64,000 nt of DNA from Stutzerimonas stutzeri. Its GTDB lineage: Bacteria > Pseudomonadota > Gammaproteobacteria > Pseudomonadales > Pseudomonadaceae. Made by a program: the position numbers and the translations under genes. The stretch's first letter is position 1. Every line of letters starts with the position of its first letter. This document shows, piece by piece, positions 59,183 to 64,000 of this stretch. Location: positions 682,001 to 746,000 of the forward strand of contig CP077641.1 in assembly GCA_019056435.1 (NCBI GenBank), read 5' to 3'. The notes beneath the pieces were generated by a model, which was not told where the DNA came from, made no database searches, and worked only from the letters and a program-made list of their open reading frames with translations.

Positions 59183-59254
59183 ATGCATACCCTTCCCTTG
59201 CCTGCGCCCACGCTCGACATGACCTGTCATGACAGGCTGGAGCCACGCCCATGA
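59183..59254 (+). CDS. Possible 23-residue ORF coupling the ABC gene to the GntR gene
   Basis: ATG at 59183 follows GGAGG by 7 bases and its TGA overlaps the GntR ATG (ATGA at 59251-59254). The reading frame (MHTLPLPAPTLDMTCHDRLE...) covers the palindrome at 59223-59236. It may be a translated leader, or only a chance frame. Confidence 0.3.
   Translation: MHTLPLPAPTLDMTCHDRLEPRP
59223..59236. promoter_or_regulatory. Perfect 14-bp palindrome before the GntR gene
   Basis: CCTGTCATGACAGG, 15 bases ahead of the regulator ATG. Central GTCATGAC suits the GT-N4-AC core favoured by HutC-type GntR regulators, so it may be an autoregulatory operator. Confidence 0.5.
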
Positions 59255-59995
59255 GCCGCCTCGAACCGCTCGCCCCGGGTCAGTCGCCACTGCCACTGTA
59301 CGTGCAGATCCGCGACACCCTCAGACGCAAGATCCTCGAAGGCGACTATGCCGTGCATGAACGGCTGCCCTCGGAAAACGAGCTGATGACCGCCTTCGGC
59401 GTCAGCCGCATCACCATCCGCCAGGCGCTGCGCGACCTGCACAACGAAGGATTGGTGTTCAGCGCCCAGGGCAAGGGCACCTACGTCAGCAAGCCCAAGG
59501 CGGTGCAGAACGTGCAGCGCCTGCAGGGGCTTCGGCGAGGCCATGGCCGCCCAGGGCTACGAAGCGACCCGCGCGGCTGCTGTCGATTCAGGAGCGCAAG
59601 CCACCCAAGCCGGCGGCCGCCGCGCTGAACCTCGCGCCCGGCGCGGATGTGGTCGAGGTCAAGCGCGTGCGCTTTCTCAACCGCGCCCCGGTGTGCCTGG
59701 AGCACAGCTACTTCCCCTGGACATCGGCCAGCGCCTGTTCGGCCTGGACCTGTCCGGCGACATCTTCCCGCTGCTGGAGAACCGCTTCGGCATCGGCCTC
59801 GGCCATGCCGCCATCGGCCTCGACGCCACCCTGGCCGACGACGAACACCAGCCCTACCTCGGCCTGAAGGCCGGTGAACCCATCCTGCGCGTCGAGCGGC
59901 TGACCCATGACCGCAGCGGTCGGCCGATCGATTTCGAATACCTGTGCTACCGCGGCGACGCCTTCAAGTACCAGTTCCGGGTCGACCGGAAATAG
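59251..59995 (+). CDS. GntR family regulator (HutC/UTRA type), disrupted by three frameshifts
   Basis: N-terminal GntR winged helix (PLPLYVQIRDTLRRKILEGD, LPSENELMTAFGVSRITIRQ) is intact at residues ~12-80. The UTRA effector domain is split over three frames: VQRLQ|GFGEAMAAQGYEATR, then LLSIQERKPPKPAAAALNL and VVEVKRVRFLNRAPVCLEHS, then LDIGQRLFGLDLSGDIFPLL to FKYQFRVDRK. Breaks lie at 59526-59529 (one extra G), ~59569-59576 (one extra base) and 59714-59717 (one C missing). Corrected length is 247 residues, normal for the family. Probably senses the imported substrate or a product. Error and true decay cannot be separated here. Confidence 0.8.
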
Positions 59996-60006
59996 AGGAG
60001 ACCACC

Positions 60007-61743
60007 ATGACCACGATTCACGACATTCCCGTCATCGAAACCGACGTGCTGGTGATCGGCGGTGGCACCGCCGGCCCGATGGCTGCGGTCACCGTCAAGG
60101 AGCAGGACCCGACGCTCAAGGTGCTGCTGCTGGAGAAGGCCAACGTCAAGCGCTCCGGGGCGATCTCCATGGGCATGGACGGCCTGAACAACGCGGTCGT
60201 GCCCGGCCACGCCACGCCCGAGCAGTACGTCAAGGAAATCACCATCGCCAACGACGGCATCGTTCACCAGCCGGCGCTGATGGCCTACGCCACGCGCTCG
60301 TTCTCGATGATCGAGCAGCTCGACGCCTGGGGCGTGCATTTCCAGAAGGACGAGACCGGCGACTACGACATGAAGAAGGTTCACCACCTCGGCACCTACG
60401 TGCTGCCGATGCCGGAGGGCCACAACGTCAAGAAGATCCTCTACCGCCGCCTGCGCCGGGTGCGCGTGGACATCGAGAACCGCTTCATCGCCACCCGCCT
60501 GCTGAAGGACCCGGACGGCAACATCGCCGGCATGATCGGGGTGAACACCCGCACCGCCGAGCCGATCATCATCCGTGCCAAAGCGGTGATCATGGCCACC
60601 GGTGCCGCCGGGCGCATCGGCCTGCCGAACTCGGGTTATCTCTTCGGCACCTACGAGAACCCGGCCAACTGCGGTGACGGCCACGCCATGGCCTACCACG
60701 CCGGTGCGGACCTGGCCAACCTCGAGTGCTTCCAGGTCAACCCGCTGCTCAAGGACTACAACGGCCCGGCCTGTGCCTATGTCACCGGCCCGCTCGGCGG
60801 CTTCACCGCCAACGCCTACGGCGAGCGCTTCATCGAGTGCGACTACTGGTCCGGGCAGATGATGCTGGAGTTCTTCAAGGAGCTCGAATCCGGCACCGGC
60901 CCGGTGTTCCTCAAGCTCGACCACCTGGCCGAGGAAACGATTCAAGAGATCGAGACCGTCCTGCACACCAACGAGCGGCCTTCACGCGGGCGCTTTCACG
61001 AAGGCCGGCACATCGACTACCGCCAGCGCATGGTGGAAATGCACATCTCCGAGATCGGTTTCTGCTCGGGCCACTCGGCTTCGGGCGTGTGGACCGACGA
61101 GACCGGCGCGACCACCGTGCCCGGGCTGTTCTGCGCCGGCGACATGGCTTCGGTGCCGCACAACTACATGCTCGGCGCCTTCGTCTACGGGCAGATCTGC
61201 GGCGAGAGCGCAGCGGCCTTCGTCAAGGACCGCGCCGAACCCCAGCTGGACGAAGCCTTCATCGCTGCCGAACTCGCCCGCATTCAGGCACCGCTGAACG
61301 TCACCGACGGCATCCCGCCGGAACAGATGGAATACAAGGTCCGCCGCCTGGTGAACGACTACCTGCAGCCGCCGAAGGTGACCAAGAAGATGGAGATCGG
61401 CCTGGAACGCATCCTCGCCGTGCGCGAGGACGTCCCACGGCTGGCCGCCGCAGACCCGCACGAACTGCTCCGTGCGCTGGAAGTGCAGTCGATCATCGAC
61501 TGTGCCGAGATGGCCGCCCGCGCCTCGCTGTACCGCACCGAGTCGCGCTGGGGGCTGTACCACTACCGCGTCGACCACCCCGAGCAGAACAGCGCCGAGT
61601 GGTTCTGCCACACCCGCCTGTTCAAGGACGCCAACGGCCAGATGGCCCACGGCAAGCGACCCATCGCCGACTACATCGTGCCGCTCGGCGAAGAGAAGGA
61701 CGCCTACAACCGCCTGCGCGTGAAGAAGGCCGCCAATGCCTGA
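60007..61743 (+). CDS. AprA-like FAD-dependent oxidoreductase (fumarate reductase/adenylylsulfate reductase alpha fold)
   Basis: 578 residues from the ATG at 60007 behind GAGGAG. FAD-binding VLVIGGGTAGPMAAVTVKEQ at 14-33 (motif GGGTAG 18-23), LLLEKANVKRSGAISMGMDG, and the second FAD contact TVPGLFCAGDMASVPHNYML at 370-389. C-terminal helical domain from ~450 ends RWGLYHYRVDHPEQN. The substrate cap domain (~255-350) includes LLKDYNGPACAYVTGPLGGF. No twin-arginine or Sec leader, so cytoplasmic. The next gene is an AprB-like ferredoxin, suggesting an AprAB-type heterodimer. Sat, Dsr and Qmo genes are absent from the window; substrate unknown. It follows the GntR gene by 11 bp. Confidence 0.85.
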   Translation: MTTIHDIPVIETDVLVIGGGTAGPMAAVTVKEQDPTLKVLLLEKANVKRSGAISMGMDGLNNAVVPGHATPEQYVKEITIANDGIVHQPALMAYATRSFSMIEQLDAWGVHFQKDETGDYDMKKVHHLGTYVLPMPEGHNVKKILYRRLRRVRVDIENRFIATRLLKDPDGNIAGMIGVNTRTAEPIIIRAKAVIMATGAAGRIGLPNSGYLFGTYENPANCGDGHAMAYHAGADLANLECFQVNPLLKDYNGPACAYVTGPLGGFTANAYGERFIECDYWSGQMMLEFFKELESGTGPVFLKLDHLAEETIQEIETVLHTNERPSRGRFHEGRHIDYRQRMVEMHISEIGFCSGHSASGVWTDETGATTVPGLFCAGDMASVPHNYMLGAFVYGQICGESAAAFVKDRAEPQLDEAFIAAELARIQAPLNVTDGIPPEQMEYKVRRLVNDYLQPPKVTKKMEIGLERILAVREDVPRLAAADPHELLRALEVQSIIDCAEMAARASLYRTESRWGLYHYRVDHPEQNSAEWFCHTRLFKDANGQMAHGKRPIADYIVPLGEEKDAYNRLRVKKAANA

Positions 61744-61745
61744 CC

Positions 61746-61806
61746 GTGGGGGCGAACTCGTTCGCCCGACACCTGATGCCATGGGCGAATGAATTCGCCC
61801 CTACAG
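61746..61806. repeat. Paired REP elements inside the flavoprotein-ferredoxin operon
   Basis: GGGGGCGAACTCGTTCGCCC (61748-61767) and the inverted GGGCGAATGAATTCGCCCC (61783-61801) followed by CTACAG form a pair of Pseudomonas REP-like hairpins. They separate the AprA-like and AprB-like genes and could stabilise upstream mRNA or lower downstream expression. Confidence 0.72.
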
Positions 61807-61843
61807 GCCGGCAGCCCAGCCGACCGTACCGAGGAGATCAACC

Positions 61844-62077
61844 ATGCCCGTCGCCACCCACCGTTCCGCCGTCCCGGTCATCGTGGACGAAGAAAAATGC
61901 ATCGCCGAAAAGGGTTGCCGTGTCTGCATCGACGTCTGCCCGCTGGACGTCCTGTGGATCAACCCGGACACCGGCAAGGCGCACATGAAGTACGACGAAT
62001 GCTGGTACTGCATGCCCTGCGAGGCGGACTGCCCGACCGATGCGGTGACAGTGAACATTCCCTACCTGCTGCGCTGA
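61844..62077 (+). CDS. AprB-like 2x[4Fe-4S] ferredoxin
   Basis: 77 residues. Cluster I ligands C-x5-C-x2-C-x3-CP (CIAEKGCRVCIDVCP) and cluster II C-x2-C-x2-C-x3-CP (CWYCMPCEADCP). The CWYCMPCEADCPTDAV block parallels the AprB beta subunit of adenylylsulfate reductase, and the insertion between the first two cysteines of cluster I is AprB-like. It lacks AprB's long C-terminal tail. Expected electron partner of the preceding flavoprotein. Confidence 0.88.
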   Translation: MPVATHRSAVPVIVDEEKCIAEKGCRVCIDVCPLDVLWINPDTGKAHMKYDECWYCMPCEADCPTDAVTVNIPYLLR

Positions 62078-62087
62078 GGGCCGACCG

Positions 62088-63047
62088 ATGAAAACCTACG
62101 ACGACCCACTGCTGCAGGACATCGCCACCAACCTGACCTCGAGCGATCCCGGCATCCGCCGCGTGGCCGTGCTCGAGCTGGTCGACAGCGGCGAACCGGA
62201 AGCCGCCGAGCTGCTGATCCTGGCGCTGAACGACGCGGACCCGTCGGTGCGCCAGGAGGCGGCCAAGGTGGTCGACGAGTTCGACGCTGCCGACATCGCC
62301 GACGCCCTGATCGCCGCCCTGCAGGACAGCGACGAGGTGGTGCGCAACGCCGCCGCCCACGCGCTGGCGGACCTCAAGGACCCCGCCGCCGCGCTGCCGC
62401 TGCTCGAAGCCTTGGCCGGCAGCGACGATCCCTTCGTCGTCGCCGGCATCCTCCGTGCGCTCAAGCCGCTGCGCCATCCACAGGCGCAGGCGCCGGCCCT
62501 GGTGCGGATGCAGCACGCCGACCCGGGCGTGCGCCGCGAAGCGGTGGCTGTGATCGGCTGGCTCAAGCAGCCGGCCAATCTGCCGGCGCTGATCGAGCGG
62601 GCGCAGCACGACGACGACGCCGACGTCCGCCGCGCCGCCACCGGCGCGCTGGTCTATGCCGCGCCCGAACAGGTCGGCCCGGCGCTGATCGGCATCCTGC
62701 GCGACGAACACTGGCAGGTGCGCGTCGAGGCCGCTGTGAGCATCGGCAAGCTCGACTACCAGGCCGCACTGCAGCCCCTGGTCGAGGCCACGCACGACAG
62801 TTTCTGGCAGGTCCGGGAAAAGGCCGTCGATGCGCTCGGCAAGCTCGGTGCGGTGGGCGCGATCCCGGCGCTCGGCGTCTGCGCCCGCGACCCGATGAGC
62901 AACCTGCGCAAGGCCGCCATCGGCGCGCTGGGCGCCATCGCACACAACGATGGCCGCCCCTTCGTCGAACTGGCCATGGACGACCCCGACCCGGACGTCC
63001 GCAAGCTCGCCCGCTGGGCCATGTCGAAACTCGACGCCGCGGCCTGA
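62088..63047 (+). CDS. HEAT-repeat (PBS lyase-like) protein
   Basis: 319 residues, no leader, built of about ten ~30-residue HEAT repeats with the pattern D-x-D-x-x-VR-x-x-A-x-x-AL ([56 protein letters not shown]). Similar repeats occur in phycobilin lyases, NifX/oriented scaffold proteins and ferredoxin-associated factors. A scaffold, chaperone or partner for the flavoprotein-ferredoxin complex fits the position, 10 bp after the ferredoxin. No enzymatic motif seen. Confidence 0.85.
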   Translation: MKTYDDPLLQDIATNLTSSDPGIRRVAVLELVDSGEPEAAELLILALNDADPSVRQEAAKVVDEFDAADIADALIAALQDSDEVVRNAAAHALADLKDPAAALPLLEALAGSDDPFVVAGILRALKPLRHPQAQAPALVRMQHADPGVRREAVAVIGWLKQPANLPALIERAQHDDDADVRRAATGALVYAAPEQVGPALIGILRDEHWQVRVEAAVSIGKLDYQAALQPLVEATHDSFWQVREKAVDALGKLGAVGAIPALGVCARDPMSNLRKAAIGALGAIAHNDGRPFVELAMDDPDPDVRKLARWAMSKLDAAA

Positions 63048-63133
63048 TTTTTACGCGCTTTTTGTTGCACGGCACTTGAAGCCGAAACGTCACGAGCGCA
63101 GCGGGGCGGGGGCGCCCAGCCAAGGCGAAGGTC

Positions 63134-63180
63134 GCGCGCGGGAGCGGAGTTTACAGGCCGTAAATGAGCATCCCGCGCGC
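63134..63180. repeat. Nested inverted repeat between the HEAT and ferredoxin genes
   Basis: Outer arms GCGCGCGGGA (63134-63143) and TCCCGCGCGC (63171-63180) are perfect complements; an inner dyad TTTAC-AGGCC-GTAAA lies at 63150-63164. The composite looks like a Pseudomonas extragenic repeat rather than a terminator. It occupies the 181-bp gap. Confidence 0.55.
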
Positions 63181-63228
63181 CGCCTTCAACGCAGCATCCG
63201 CAAGCGCAGTGGTTTCGAGGAGAACGAA

Positions 63229-63552
63229 ATGACCTATGTCGTTACAGAGAACTGCATCCGCTGCAAATACACCGACTGCGTGGAAGTCTGCCCGGCCGAC
63301 TGTTTTCACGAAGGCCTGAACTTTCTCGTCATCAACCCCGAGACCTGCATCGACTGCAGCCTCTGCGCGCCGGAATGCCCGGCCGATGCGATCTTCGCCG
63401 ACAACGCCTTGCCCGAAGGCCAACAACACTTTCTCGAACTCAACGCTGAGCTGGCCGAAGTCTGGCCGGTGATCACCCAGAGCGCCTCGCCGCTGGCCGA
63501 GGCCGAAACCTGGGTGGACAAGGGCGGCAAGCTGGCCTTTCTGGAGCGCTGA
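63229..63552 (+). CDS. fdxA: Seven-iron ferredoxin FdxA ([3Fe-4S][4Fe-4S])
   Basis: 107 residues from the ATG at 63229 behind [29 protein letters not shown] and [16 protein letters not shown] carry the cluster ligands of the Azotobacter/Pseudomonas 7Fe ferredoxin; the long C-terminal extension ([31 protein letters not shown]) is typical. Low-potential electron carrier. It could supply electrons to the flavoprotein system, but 7Fe ferredoxins are common and it may be an independent paralogue. Confidence 0.93.
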   Translation: MTYVVTENCIRCKYTDCVEVCPADCFHEGLNFLVINPETCIDCSLCAPECPADAIFADNALPEGQQHFLELNAELAEVWPVITQSASPLAEAETWVDKGGKLAFLER

Positions 63553-63777
63553 AGCATGCCCCAACTTGTCATGACGAGTGGATTGCGCCACGGCGTACTG
63601 GCCCTGGTCACGGTCAGTGCCGCCACGCTCGGCAGCGCCCGCCCGCTGGACACGCCGGAACGCTCCGTGCGCAGCCAGGAAGCGCCCACGCTGCTCATCA
63701 GTAGCGGCCCGGCGCCCCCTGCCGCGCGGCCTCGTCACACCGTTAATTCGCTAGAGGCCGCAGGCCCGGAGGGTTTC

Positions 63778-64000
63778 ATGAACGCCTTCACCGCATCGAA
63801 TCAAGACGCCACGTTCCCCATCGCACAGCCCCAACGGCCGATCGACCCACCCCGAGAGATCCGCCTGCGCAAGGCCCAGCGCGTGCTCGAACTGACCTGG
63901 CCGGATGGCGCGCAGAGCCGCATCAGCTGCCTGACGCTGCGGCGGGCCTGTGCCTGCTCCAATTGCCAACGCCTCCAGCAGACCGGCGCGCTGACGCTGA
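63778..64000 (+). CDS. DUF971 (gamma-butyrobetaine hydroxylase N-terminal-like) protein, partial
   Basis: Open to the window edge. The ATG at 63778 has a strong GGAGGG five bases upstream; the same frame is open from an ATG at 63556 (with weaker GGAG), which would add a hydrophobic, leader-like N-terminus. The DUF971 pattern is clear: IRLRKAQRVLELTWPDGAQS followed by LRRACACSNC, a C-x-C-x2-C zinc-type site. It could be a stand-alone DUF971 protein, often linked to Fe-S assembly, or the start of a gamma-butyrobetaine-type dioxygenase. The missing 3' part decides. Confidence 0.7.
   Translation, partial: MNAFTASNQDATFPIAQPQRPIDPPREIRLRKAQRVLELTWPDGAQSRISCLTLRRACACSNCQRLQQTGALTL

Noticed and set aside
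60007..62077. Dissimilatory sulfate reduction or sulfur oxidation via AprAB
   Set aside because: Only AprA/AprB-like folds are present; no sat, dsr or qmo genes, and the genes are tied to an ABC importer. The AprA-like protein is therefore not called adenylylsulfate reductase.

Overview
The window is a high-GC gammaproteobacterial chromosome segment. It most likely comes from the Pseudomonadaceae, probably the Pseudomonas stutzeri/Stutzerimonas group. This rests on Pseudomonas-only genes (crc, long-form algC, the dadA/RidA/dadR arrangement), Pseudomonas-type REP elements, and a gene order that, from memory, tracks P. aeruginosa PAO1 roughly from amtB (PA5287) to ridA (PA5339), with insertions. 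Species-level assignment is inference.

Layout. 0-3.3 kb: glnK-amtB nitrogen-control pair behind a sigma-54 promoter and NtrC site, then ubiK and yifB. 3.4-9.4 kb: a BetT-type osmolyte transporter, a GGDEF/EAL protein and Rep helicase. 9.5-20.8 kb (accessory): an IclR/MmsA/iron-ADH set, an IclR-controlled EmrAB-like efflux pair with a cyclodeaminase, a GAPDH, a GH13 alpha-glucosidase and a DUF1080 hydrolase. 21-27 kb: xpt, cytochrome c5 and a D-amino-acid locus (XRE-cupin, RidA, dadA, dadR, FAD oxidase) without dadX. 27-35.4 kb: a phospholipase D lipoprotein, a chemoreceptor, a 3-hydroxyacyl-CoA dehydrogenase diverging from a PaaI thioesterase, and a membrane protein. 35.4-49.9 kb: housekeeping core radC, coaBC, dut, algC, argB, pyrE, crc, rph, yicC, gmk, rpoZ, spoT, ridA. 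49.9-55.5 kb: a signalling island with a CHASE2 cyclase, OmpA lipoprotein, FecR protein and HD-GYP phosphodiesterase. 55.6-64 kb: an unusual cluster with an ABC importer, GntR regulator, AprA-like flavoprotein, AprB-like ferredoxin, HEAT-repeat protein, 7Fe ferredoxin and DUF971 protein.

The last cluster is the best candidate for an undescribed system. A substrate-binding protein (with a C-terminal domain that resembles NosL), a permease and an ATPase would import a small substrate. A flavoprotein/ferredoxin pair resembling adenylylsulfate reductase could reduce or oxidise it in the cytoplasm. A HEAT-repeat protein could act as scaffold or maturation factor. A good sigma-54 promoter (GG-N10-GC) precedes the first gene. 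The substrate is unknown; sulfur or nitrogen scavenging is inference.

Sequence quality. At least nine reading frames are broken by one- or two-base indels, nearly all in or beside G or C runs, including in algC. The pattern fits sequencing error better than gene decay. These genes are therefore annotated as single CDSs with the break described. The apparent permease-ATPase fusion at 57.4-59.2 kb also contains a G run whose correction would split it into two translationally coupled genes.
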